Assembly (NCBI RefSeq): GCF_014649995.1
Contig: NZ_BMUC01000024.1
Coordinates: forward strand, 22,110-86,109
Direction: 5' to 3'
Origin: Streptomyces griseoflavus
Lineage (GTDB): Bacteria > Actinomycetota > Actinomycetes > Streptomycetales > Streptomycetaceae
DNA: 64,000 nucleotides
Below, piece after piece: positions 25,612-33,700 of the stretch (position 1 is its first letter; each line of letters starts with the position of its first letter). The notes beneath the pieces are model-generated. The model was not told the DNA's origin and searched no databases. It saw only the letters and a list, made by a program, of their open reading frames with translations. A program made the position numbers and the translations under genes.

Positions 25612-26415
25612 CTAGACGTGTTCCGCGTGCTCCTCCTGCCGGGTGTCGGCGAACGAGTACGGAGGCCAGGGGCCCAGGAAGCGGATGCGGAGTTCCGGCC
25701 GGCCGGCCTGCGCGTCACTCAGCACGGCGCCGACGGCGTCGATGTCCTCGTGCCGGACGAGCAGGGCCGCGGACAGGACGCCCGTCTCGTCGTCGGGGCG
25801 CTGGTTGAAGGCGCGGTCGACGAGGTCGTCGGCGACGGCCAGCAGGCGGCGGCGGATCCCGGCGTGCAGGGCGTCGGCGATCTCACCGGCCGTGGCCCGT
25901 GCACGCTGTTCCCGCTGTTTGGCGAGGAGCCTGCGCATGCCGGGGGACCTGCCGTCGCCGTCGTCGGCCGGCGTACTGTCCGCCGGGTCGCCGCCGGTGA
26001 CGGCCGCACGGTCCAGGGTGATCTCGACCCTCAGTTCGCAGCGGCCCGCCAGTGCCTCGAGCCGGCCGGTGATGTCGTCCCGTTCCTCCCTGATCCAGTC
26101 CCCCAGGCACTGCTCGGCGCTCCGGCCGGACTCGGTGTCGGCGGCGACCAGGACGTTGAAGGTCATCGGCAGGAGACCGCCGACGCGTTCCCAGACGGTG
26201 GTGACCGCCCGGCTCTGTTCCGCCACCCAGCGGCGCACCTGTTCGTCGCCGCCCTGGAAGGGGGCGGGTGCGGCGTCGTGCACGAGCGCGGCGACGCCGG
26301 TGCCGGGGACGCCGATCAGGCGCAGCGGGCGCCCGTCGAGGCCCGTGACGCCGTCGGCCGCGCCCTGCCGGTGCGGGAGCAGGGCATACACGTACAGCGC
26401 GCTGTGCTCGGTCAT
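25612..26415 (-). CDS. gvpL: Gas vesicle protein GvpL/GvpF family
   Basis: A 267-aa GvpL/F-family protein. It begins with the family-typical LYVYALLP and contains AEQSRAVTTVWERVGGLLPMTFNVLV and the C-terminal LRIRFLGPWPPYSFAD, which is the diagnostic ending (GPWPPYSF). In gas-vesicle clusters these are accessory assembly proteins that contact GvpA. It overlaps gvpK by 4 bp and is last in a four-gene operon. GvpF and GvpL cannot be told apart by sequence alone, so the gene symbol is tentative. Confidence 0.88.
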   Translation of the reverse strand: MTEHSALYVYALLPHRQGAADGVTGLDGRPLRLIGVPGTGVAALVHDAAPAPFQGGDEQVRRWVAEQSRAVTTVWERVGGLLPMTFNVLVAADTESGRSAEQCLGDWIREERDDITGRLEALAGRCELRVEITLDRAAVTGGDPADSTPADDGDGRSPGMRRLLAKQREQRARATAGEIADALHAGIRRRLLAVADDLVDRAFNQRPDDETGVLSAALLVRHEDIDAVGAVLSDAQAGRPELRIRFLGPWPPYSFADTRQEEHAEHV

Positions 26416-26726
26416 CGGCCGGCCTCCTCGGCCCAGCGCCGGGGGTTGATCAGCTTGTCGACCACGTCGTCGACCACCTCGTCCAGACCGCGGTGCAGGT
26501 CGGCGACGGAGCCGACGATGCCGTGGTCCTCCTTGATCTGTTCCATCGCCTCGTCCAGTTCCAGCAGGGCGTCGGCCAGCCGCTCGGCCTCCTCCGGGTT
26601 CAGGTCGCCGCCGTCGATGCGGCGCATCGCCTGACGGTCCAGGGCCTCCTGGATGACCTCCACCAAGGTGACCACCAGGGACAGCACTCCGTGCTTGAGG
26701 CTCTTCTCGTCCACGGTCAGCGGCAT
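26412..26726 (-). CDS. gvpK: Gas vesicle protein GvpK
   Basis: A 104-aa protein with the GvpK pattern: LKHGVLSLVVTLVEVIQEALDRQAMRRI, then GDLNPEEAERLADALLELDEAME. GvpK is an accessory protein needed for gas vesicle formation in several bacteria. The stop overlaps the gvpL start by 4 bp, which indicates translational coupling. No GvpN, GvpA, GvpG or GvpO gene is seen in this operon. Confidence 0.87.
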   Translation of the reverse strand: MPLTVDEKSLKHGVLSLVVTLVEVIQEALDRQAMRRIDGGDLNPEEAERLADALLELDEAMEQIKEDHGIVGSVADLHRGLDEVVDDVVDKLINPRRWAEEAGR

Positions 26727-26775
26727 GTCGTGTCTCCTCCCTCCCGGCGGTCCGCCGGGCTCGTGCGCACACGGT

Positions 26776-27708
26776 TCATCCGGCGGCCGCCACCGGCCGG
26801 GCGGCTTCCAGCCGCCGGGTCCACAGGCCGGGGTCGTCGGCGGCGAGCCGCACCTCCTCGCGGCCGGTGGTGGTCACCACCAGGACACTGCCCTCCCCGG
26901 CGGGTCCGTGCCCGGGCACCCGCCGCACGTCGGCCAGCTCGGCCGTGGCCAGCACGAGCGCGGGACGGGCGTCCAGCGGGGACTTCCAGGTCAGTCCGTC
27001 GGCGGTCAGGCGTGCGTTCCCGCCGCGCCAGACCGGGCCCGACCTCCGCGGCTCCTGGTACCACAGGTGCCCCTCGGCGAGCGGGGGGTCCTCGTCGGTG
27101 ACGAGCCCGGGCGGGAGAGCGGGGGCGAGGTGTCCGGCGCGGGCCCGGGTGATCAGGTCGCACAGTGTCTCGGGCTCCTTGGCGGAGAGCAGTTCACGCC
27201 GGCCGTCGGCCAGAGTCAGCTCCAGGCGCAGGCGCTCCTCGCCTCCGACCGTCCGCTCCGGCACCAGGCGCACGGCGCTCACGCCGGACAGCTCGGTCTG
27301 CCAGAGGATCTCCCGCGGTTCCGCGCGCAGGACGGCGAGGCGCTGGTCGGTGAGGTAGACGGTGCCCGGCCGCCAGCCGTGGTAGACGCCCTCGGTCAGC
27401 AGGTGACCGCCGCTCATGCGGCGGACGACCGCCTCGTCCTCGCGCAGGTCGAGGGCGCGGCGGACGACCGAGCGCTCGGCCCAGGCGCGGGTGGCCTCGT
27501 CCCAGTCGCGCATCATGCCGTACTCCAGCATCGTCTCCATCCCCGCCACGGCTGCCCGGATCGAGACGCCTATCAGGGGGATGTCGGCCACGGCGACGAT
27601 GAGGTCCAGGTGCAGGACCGCGCCCTTGTTGAGGACGACCTCCACCAGGTCGTCGAGGGTCACCCTGGGTTCCCGGGTGGGCCGCATCGGGGGTCTGTCA
27701 GTCGCCAC
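26776..27708 (-). CDS. GvpA/J-domain protein fused to tandem PH/GRAM-like domains
   Basis: A 310-aa protein. Residues 15-65 (VTLDDLVEVVLNKGAVLHLDLIVAVADIPLIGVSIRAAVAGMETMLEYG) are a GvpA/J/S-type domain. From about residue 100 there is a PH/GRAM-like beta domain (EGVYHGWRPGTVYLTDQRLAVLR ... ILWQTELSGVSAVRLV), and a second similar unit runs from about residue 210 (EGHLWYQEPRRSGPVWRGGNARLTADGLTW). Gas-vesicle proteins of this type normally end after the first domain. The extra domains could bind lipid or another protein. GTG 27708 overlaps the upstream gene by 11 bp. Confidence 0.72.
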   Translation of the reverse strand: MATDRPPMRPTREPRVTLDDLVEVVLNKGAVLHLDLIVAVADIPLIGVSIRAAVAGMETMLEYGMMRDWDEATRAWAERSVVRRALDLREDEAVVRRMSGGHLLTEGVYHGWRPGTVYLTDQRLAVLRAEPREILWQTELSGVSAVRLVPERTVGGEERLRLELTLADGRRELLSAKEPETLCDLITRARAGHLAPALPPGLVTDEDPPLAEGHLWYQEPRRSGPVWRGGNARLTADGLTWKSPLDARPALVLATAELADVRRVPGHGPAGEGSVLVVTTTGREEVRLAADDPGLWTRRLEAARPVAAAG

Positions 27709-28243
27709 GTCGCTCGGTCTCCCGCTCGGCCGGAGGCTCGGCGGTGTCCGCCCCGTCTCCCGCGTCCCGGGCCCGATGGCCCGTCAGTTCGTTCTTCCCG
27801 CCGCTGTCCCGCAACTGCGCCTGTGCGCTGCGCCACCCGCACCAGGGACACCACTGGTTGAGCAACTGCTCGACGGGGGCGCGCTTCCCGCAGGCCGGGC
27901 AGGTGTCCTTCTCCTCCCTTGTCTCGCGCCACGCGGCGGTCTCCGTGTCCGTGCCGGACGGGAACTCCAGCCCGTAGCGGGCGGCCGTCTCGAACGAGGC
28001 GAGCGCCGCGCGCAGCCGGATGCCCAGGAGTTCGACGCCGGCCACCGAGACCATGATGTCGGCGTTCAGCACCAGGCCCTTGTCCAGCAGGGTCTCCACG
28101 ACGTGCGCGAGGCTGCCGTCGCCGTCGCGCCGCGGCTGCATCGGGGACGCCGCCACTGCGGGCGTCGCGCGGGCGGACGGGTCGCGCGCGGGGGCCGGGG
28201 CGGGGAACCCGCGTTCACTCGGCGTTCCGGAAAAGGTGCTCAT
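27698..28243 (-). CDS. GvpA/J-domain protein with C-terminal zinc ribbon
   Basis: A 181-aa protein. After a disordered N-terminus, residues 43-92 (GSLAHVVETLLDKGLVLNADIMVSVAGVELLGIRLRAALASFETAARYG) form a GvpJ-like version of the GvpA fold. Next comes a zinc ribbon with CPACGK and CPWCGW (two CxxC pairs 17 residues apart) and an acidic tail. It heads the four-gene operon. It lacks features of the structural GvpA, so it more likely nucleates or caps a structure, or serves another purpose. Confidence 0.72.
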   Translation of the reverse strand: MSTFSGTPSERGFPAPAPARDPSARATPAVAASPMQPRRDGDGSLAHVVETLLDKGLVLNADIMVSVAGVELLGIRLRAALASFETAARYGLEFPSGTDTETAAWRETREEKDTCPACGKRAPVEQLLNQWCPWCGWRSAQAQLRDSGGKNELTGHRARDAGDGADTAEPPAERETERRGD

Positions 28244-28337
28244 TCCCGCCGCCTAACCCCTCTCCAGCCGTTCACACCCCTCGGCCGGTCAGGTGATCGG
28301 CCGAGGCGTGCGACGGCGGGGGCCGCCGGCCGGTCCA

Positions 28338-28499
28338 GGGGGTGTCTGACGAATGAGCGCGGATGAAGGAGCGGCGTCTGGTGCGTGCGATCGCAAGGCG
28401 CCGGAGTGGCCTCGTGGCGGAGCCACGTGGACGCTTCGGCAACGCGGCGAGCGTGCGTGCCAGACGCCGCGACGCCGCGGGCATTTGTCAGACACCGCC
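28338..28499. mobile_element. MITE-like element with imperfect terminal inverted repeats
   Basis: The ends GGTGTCTGACGAATG (28341-28355) and CATTTGTCAGACACC (28482-28496) are inverted copies with one mismatch, and the similarity extends a few bases on each side. Inside are further inverted segments, GCGGCGTCTGG and CCAGACGCCGC, and a central perfect hairpin CGTGGC-GGA-GCCACG. The whole element of about 160 bp can fold into a long hairpin and has no ORF of its own. This is typical of a miniature inverted-repeat element mobilised by a transposase in trans. Its right end provides the stop codon of the phosphatase gene. Target-site duplications are not clear. Confidence 0.65.
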
Positions 28500-30214
28500 T
28501 AGGGGCGTGTGCCCAGGCGCAGGGCGAGCAGGGCGATGTCGTCGTCGTTCTCGGCCGGCCGGACCCTGCTGAGCAGTTCGTCGGTGAAGACTTCCAGCGG
28601 GTGGTGCACCAGTGCGGCGGCCTGCCGGCGCAACCGCTCCAGGCCGTCGTCGATGGAGTGGCGCGGGGACTCGATGAGACCGTCGGTGTACAGCAGCAGG
28701 GTGGAACCGGGCGGCAGCACGTCCGAGGTGTCCGCGCGCGGTGGGTGGGTTCCGGTGCCCAGGAGCATGCCGTTGCCTCCCGCGAGGTACCGGGTGACAC
28801 CCTCGCGGGTGATCAGCAGCGGCGGAGGGTGGCCCGCGTTGGTCCACTCCAGTTCCCAGGCTCCGTCGTCGCGCAGGGCGACGGTGCCGTACACCAGCGT
28901 GGCCATGGGGACGTCCGTGATGCTCAGCACCGCCCGGTCCACGCGCTCGACGACGCGGCTCGGGGGTTCCTTCTGCGACCAGGCGTAGGCGCGCAGTACG
29001 TTGCGCACCTGGGCCATGCCCGCCGCCGCGTCCAGGTCGTGCCCCGAGACGTCACCGATGGCCAGGGCGGTCGCGTGATCGGTGAGCGGGAAGGCGTCGT
29101 ACCAGTCGCCGCCCACGTGGGAGGCGTCCGGCGCGGGCAGGTAGCGGGCTGTCATGTCCAGCCCTTCCACGCGCGGAAGCTGCGGCAGCAGGTACCGCTG
29201 CATGGTCTCCGCCACCTTGCGCTGCCGTTGGTAGAGGCGGGCGTTGTCCAGCGCCAGTCCGGCGCGCCGGGTGATGTCCTCCACGAGGGCCAGGTCGGCG
29301 GCGCTGAACTTCTCGGGGCGTTCGGCGCGGCCCAGGGTCAGAGCGCCGAGGACGTCGCGCAGGCCCCGGATCGGCGCGATGGCCGCCGAGTGCATGTTCG
29401 TCGTCTCGAACAGCCGGTGCTGCTCGACGGCGATGCCCGTGTCGAGCGACCCCTCGTATACCCGCGGTTCGGTGATGGTGGAGGCGACGCCGCGCAGGGC
29501 TCGTGACAGCGGCATCTGCGAGGCGGGGGACACAGGCGTCATCGGGCCCTCGAGTCCCCGATGGTGTGTCAGGGTCCCGTTCTCGACGTGGGCGACCGTG
29601 TTGCGCCACACCTCACCGTGCTCGTTGATCAGGTCGATCACCGCCCAGTCCGCCAGCCGGGGCAGGACGAGGGACAGCAGGCGCTGCAGCGCCTCGTCGA
29701 CGGACAGGGTCGAGGTCAGTTGCGTGGTGACCTCGGCCAGCAGCGCGAGTCGTTCCAGCTCGTTCAGGGTGCCGTCGTCGGAGGGCTGACCGGCGAGTGC
29801 CGCCGGGTCGTCCCGGGGGGTGAAGAGGACGAGCGTGGTGTCGCGCTCGCCCCAGCCGCAGGGGACGATCGTCCAGGAGACGGGGAGCAGCGACCCGTCT
29901 CCCCGTTCGAACCATTCCGCAGCGGTCTGGTGGAGGGGACGGCCGGCCATGAAGGCCGGGCGCATGCGGCACTGCGTCCTCGGGAATGTCTCGCCGCGGG
30001 CATTGCGGTGCAACAGGTCGTGGGCGTCCTGCCCGACGAGTTCCGCGGCGGCCCGGCCCAGGGACCGCTCGCCCTCCGCGTTGACGGCGACGACGCAGCC
30101 CCGTGCGTCGACCAGGTAGGCGCCCGTGCCGATGGTGCCCAGCATGTCGCTGATCGTCGTGCCGGGAACCGCGTGGCCCCGCTCATCACCTGAGCCGGTT
30201 CTGTCGACCGCCAT
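28499..30214 (-). CDS. PAS-GAF-PP2C (RsbU/SpoIIE-type) serine phosphatase
   Basis: A 571-aa signalling phosphatase. The order is a PAS domain (about 20-135, GAYLVDARGCVVAVNAEGE), a GAF domain (about 155-325), and a C-terminal PP2C/SpoIIE domain (about 345-570) with the metal-binding segments HVGGDWYDAF, AIGDVSGHD and the final ENDDDIALLAL. It should dephosphorylate a STAS anti-anti-sigma factor in response to a ligand sensed by PAS/GAF. ATG 30214 follows a GAGGAG site. The stop codon lies in the terminal repeat of the MITE, so the original C-terminus may have been slightly altered. The STAS gene upstream is a likely partner. Confidence 0.87.
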   Translation of the reverse strand: MAVDRTGSGDERGHAVPGTTISDMLGTIGTGAYLVDARGCVVAVNAEGERSLGRAAAELVGQDAHDLLHRNARGETFPRTQCRMRPAFMAGRPLHQTAAEWFERGDGSLLPVSWTIVPCGWGERDTTLVLFTPRDDPAALAGQPSDDGTLNELERLALLAEVTTQLTSTLSVDEALQRLLSLVLPRLADWAVIDLINEHGEVWRNTVAHVENGTLTHHRGLEGPMTPVSPASQMPLSRALRGVASTITEPRVYEGSLDTGIAVEQHRLFETTNMHSAAIAPIRGLRDVLGALTLGRAERPEKFSAADLALVEDITRRAGLALDNARLYQRQRKVAETMQRYLLPQLPRVEGLDMTARYLPAPDASHVGGDWYDAFPLTDHATALAIGDVSGHDLDAAAGMAQVRNVLRAYAWSQKEPPSRVVERVDRAVLSITDVPMATLVYGTVALRDDGAWELEWTNAGHPPPLLITREGVTRYLAGGNGMLLGTGTHPPRADTSDVLPPGSTLLLYTDGLIESPRHSIDDGLERLRRQAAALVHHPLEVFTDELLSRVRPAENDDDIALLALRLGTRP

Positions 30215-30320
30215 TTCTTCTCCTCTACCCCTCGGTCGGGACGTTAGCCCGCCGAGGGAGCTCTTCTGCCCGGACGCCCGGCCGTTCCCGAGGAAGGAGC
30301 GACGGCCCGGTCATCACATG

Positions 30321-30352
30321 CCCCGGCGCGGCACATGCCGCCCGGGCCGGGG
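30321..30352 (-). terminator. Hairpin terminator after the STAS gene
   Basis: CCCCGGC (30321-30327) pairs with GCCGGGG (30346-30352), and an inner stem GCGGCA/TGCCGC closes a 2-nt loop. It sits between the end of the STAS gene (30419) and the start of the phosphatase gene (30214), so it probably separates the two transcripts. No T-tract is present. Confidence 0.5.
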
Positions 30353-30418
30353 CCACGGTAGTCGCCGGCGACGGCGCGGGGAGAACCGGGCCGGGTGCGA
30401 CGGTCCGGGGCGACGGTC

Positions 30419-30706
30419 TCACAGACCGTGCACCGTGGTCAGGTCGGCGAGTCCGGTGATCTCGAGCACCGGCGCCAGCAGCGGCGTGACGACGAGTTCG
30501 ATGCGATCGGTGTGGCGGAAGAGAAGGCTCAGGCCGGCGCTGTCGAGATACTCGACGGCGGTCAGGTCGATGACCAGGGGGCCCTCGGTGGTCTCGATGG
30601 CCGCGGCCAGCTCGTCGACGTTGCTCATGTCGATCTCGCCGGCCACCGTCAACAGGGCCGTGCCGTCGGGCCGACGACCGGGCGCGAGGGTGAGCGGAGT
30701 GGACAT
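30419..30706 (-). CDS. STAS-domain anti-sigma factor antagonist
   Basis: A 95-aa STAS protein. The phospho-acceptor region is VIDLTAVEYLDSAGLSLLFRH, with Ser in the DSAGL motif. It would bind an RsbW-type anti-sigma kinase when unphosphorylated and release a sigma factor. Its ATG shares one base with the stop codon of the 1382-aa hybrid protein (TGATG), so the two are translationally coupled and probably act together. The hybrid protein carries both a PP2C phosphatase and an RsbW-like kinase domain. Confidence 0.88.
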   Translation of the reverse strand: MSTPLTLAPGRRPDGTALLTVAGEIDMSNVDELAAAIETTEGPLVIDLTAVEYLDSAGLSLLFRHTDRIELVVTPLLAPVLEITGLADLTTVHGL

Positions 30707-33700
30707 CAGGCGATCCTCGTGTGCATGTCGACGGTGGTGCCGGTCGCACCGGACGTGATGGTGACCCGTTGCATCAGAGCGTGCATCAACGCCACTCCCC
30801 GGCCGCGGTGGGTGCCGGCCCCGGGCTGGGGCGTCTTCCACCGCCCGGAGTCGGCGACGGTCAGGCGCAGATCGCCGGCCCGGGCCTCGGCCCGCAGCCG
30901 GACGGGATCGCCGGGAGCGTCCCGGTGCCCGTGCTCGATGGCGTTGGCACAGGCTTCGCCCGCCGCCACCAGAACGTTCTGCACGGTGTGCCGGGGCAGT
31001 TCGCACTGGCCGAGCCAGTCGCGCAGGGCCTTGCGGACCGGCGCGAGCTGAGCGGACTCGGCGGGGAAGGCCATGTCCAGGGGCGCCGGGCGCCGGTAGA
31101 GGAGCAGTGCCACGTCGTCGTCGTAGCCGTCGGGCGGAACCAGCCGGACCATGACCTGATCGGCGAGGTCGTCGACAGCGGCGTCGCGGCCGGCGTGGAC
31201 GGCCTCGCTCGCCTGGTCGATGCCGGCCGTCAGCGGACGCCGTCTGCGCTCCACCAGCCCGTCCGTGTAGAGCAGGAGCGTGGCGCGGGCCGGGACGGTG
31301 CAACCGGCCTCGGGGCGGGTGGCGCCCGGCCGCACCGCCAGCGGCACGGACCGTCCTTCGTCGAGCAGGCGGGTGGTGCCGTCGGGGAGGGCGAGGATGC
31401 CCGGCGGGTGTCCCGCGCTGGAGTAGATCAGCCGTCCGGTCTCGGGGGTGAGGACGCCGCAGAAGACGGTGGTGCACCTCGCTCCGGCGATTCCGTCCGC
31501 GAAGTGGTCCAGGGCCATCAGGGTCTGGGCGGGGCCGGAGTCCTGCAGCAGCAGGGCACGGCACGCGCTGCGCAGTTGTCCCATGACGGTGGCGGCTCCC
31601 AGACCCCGGCCGACACAGTCGCCGACCACGATGCCGATCCGGCCGTCGGGCAGGGCGACGGTGTCGTACCAGTCGCCGCCGACCTCCAGGGGCGGGGTCG
31701 CGGGTTCGTAGCGGACGGCGAAGCCGTCGGGGAGACCGGCCGGGCCGAGGATGGCGCGTTGCAGCGCGAGGGCCGTCTCACGCTGCTGGTCGATCTGGTG
31801 CGCCCGGGCCAGCCCCTGGGAGAGCTGCCCGGCCAGCAGGGACAGCAGCAGCTGATCCTCGCTGGTGAACGGCCGCCGCGTCCCGAAGTCGATCCGGACC
31901 GCCATCGGACCCTGGGGGTGGTTGATCGTGATGCCCGCTCCGGTGGGATCGTGGAAGGGAGTGAGCGACGGCCGGTCGAGCCAGGCGGTGACGTCGCCGC
32001 GCTCTTCGGCCGACAGGTCCTCCCACCGCAGGCCGGCGTCGGTGGACCACAGGGACGGAGACCCGTCCGGCGTCGCCAGGGCGGCGATCACGCGGTCGGC
32101 TCGCCAGAGGTGCCTGAGCTCCGTCAGGGCCCCCTCGAGGGCGTCCGGCAGGCTCGTCGCCCGGGTCAGCCACATCCCGAGGGCCGCCTGCGCGCTCTCC
32201 CGCTGGATGGCGTAGTGCTCGGCGGTGACGTCACGGAACGTGCCGACGGTCACCCGGCGCCCGGTGTCCGGGTCCTGTGCCTGGTTGAAGTTGGCCGTCA
32301 CCCACAGCCGGTACCCCTCGCGGTGGGTGACGGGGATGGTGTAGGAGCCCTTGGGGTTGCCCACCAGCAGGGCGAAGGCGTCGGCCACCTGGCGGTGGGC
32401 GTCGGGGTCGGTGCCCGCGTCCGGCCACCAGGGGTGGACCGGCTCGTAGGGCAGGCCGTCGGGGGCGTAGCCGAGTATGTCGGTGAAGGCCGCGTTGATC
32501 TCGATGACGGCCCCCGCCTCGTCGCAGACGAAGAACGCCTCCTGCAACGAGTCGACCAGCGCGGTGCGCCAGCGCGCCTGGTGGTTGCGGAGGCGGGCCA
32601 GCTCGACGTTGGCGCGTACCCGGGCGAGCAGTTCGCCCGCGGCGAAGGGCTTGACGAGGTAGTCGTCGGCTCCGGCCTGCAGTCCCTGGATGGACGCCTC
32701 CTCCCCGGCCCGGGCGGACAGCAGCACCACCGGTATCGACGCGGTCCGCGGATCGGAGCGCAGGGCGCTCACGAACCCGAGGCCGTCGAGGCCGGGCATC
32801 ATCACGTCGCTGATCACCAGGTCGGGTGCGTCGGCACGGACCGCCCGCAACGCCGCGAGCCCGTCCTCGACGGTGTCCACCCGGTATCCGGTGCCGCCCA
32901 GGAGGCGGGCCAGGTACTCCCGCATGTCGGCGTTGTCGTCGGCGACCAGCACACGGGCGGATCCGGTGGGGTGGCCCGACGCGTCGGCGGCCGTCGCCAC
33001 CGGGCGCAGGTCGCCGGGGCCGTCGTCCGGCAGCCAGCGCAGCGCCTCCTGCACGAACGGCTCCGCGGCCGACGGCACCCGGCGCTCCCCGGCGGGCACG
33101 AGGGCGAGCGGGTCGAGGTGGTCCGCGCCGAAGGGCAGGCGGATGGTGAAGGAGGTGCCCCGGCCCTCGGTGCTGTCGGCGGTGATCGTGCCGCCGTGCA
33201 GGTCGATGAGTTCCTTCACCAGGGCCAGCCCGATGCCGCTGCCCTCGTGGGAGCGGGAGCGGGCGTTCTCGATGCGGTGGAACCGTTCGAACAGCCGCGG
33301 CATCTCGTCGCGCGCCACGCCGATGCCGGTGTCGGCGAGAGTGATCACGGCGTGCCCGTCCCGGGCGCGTGCGGTGACCGCGATGGAGCCGTCGAAGGTG
33401 AACTTGAGGGCGTTGCTCAGCAGGTTGAGGATCACCTTCTCCCACATGCCGCGGTCGATGTAGACCTGCTCGGGGAGCGGGGGGCAGTCGACGCGGAACT
33501 CCAGGCCGGCCTTCTCGACGGCGGACCTGAAGACGCTGGCCAGGTCGGCCGTGAACTGGGACAGGTCCGAGGACTCGAAGCGCGCCCGCATCCGGCCGGC
33601 CTCGATGCGGGAGAAGTCCAGCAGGGAGTTGACGAGCTTGCCCAGCCGCAGCCCGTTGCGGTGGATGACCTCCAGTTCCTGGCGCACGGGTGACCCGGGA

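Noticed and set aside
28338-28499. CRISPR repeat or tRNA-like structure
   Set aside because: There is only one inverted-repeat unit with palindromic interior and no regularly spaced direct repeats or cloverleaf.
30721-33693. 990-codon plus-strand frame opposite the hybrid kinase
   Set aside because: It mirrors the codon pattern of the real gene and has no recognisable domain.
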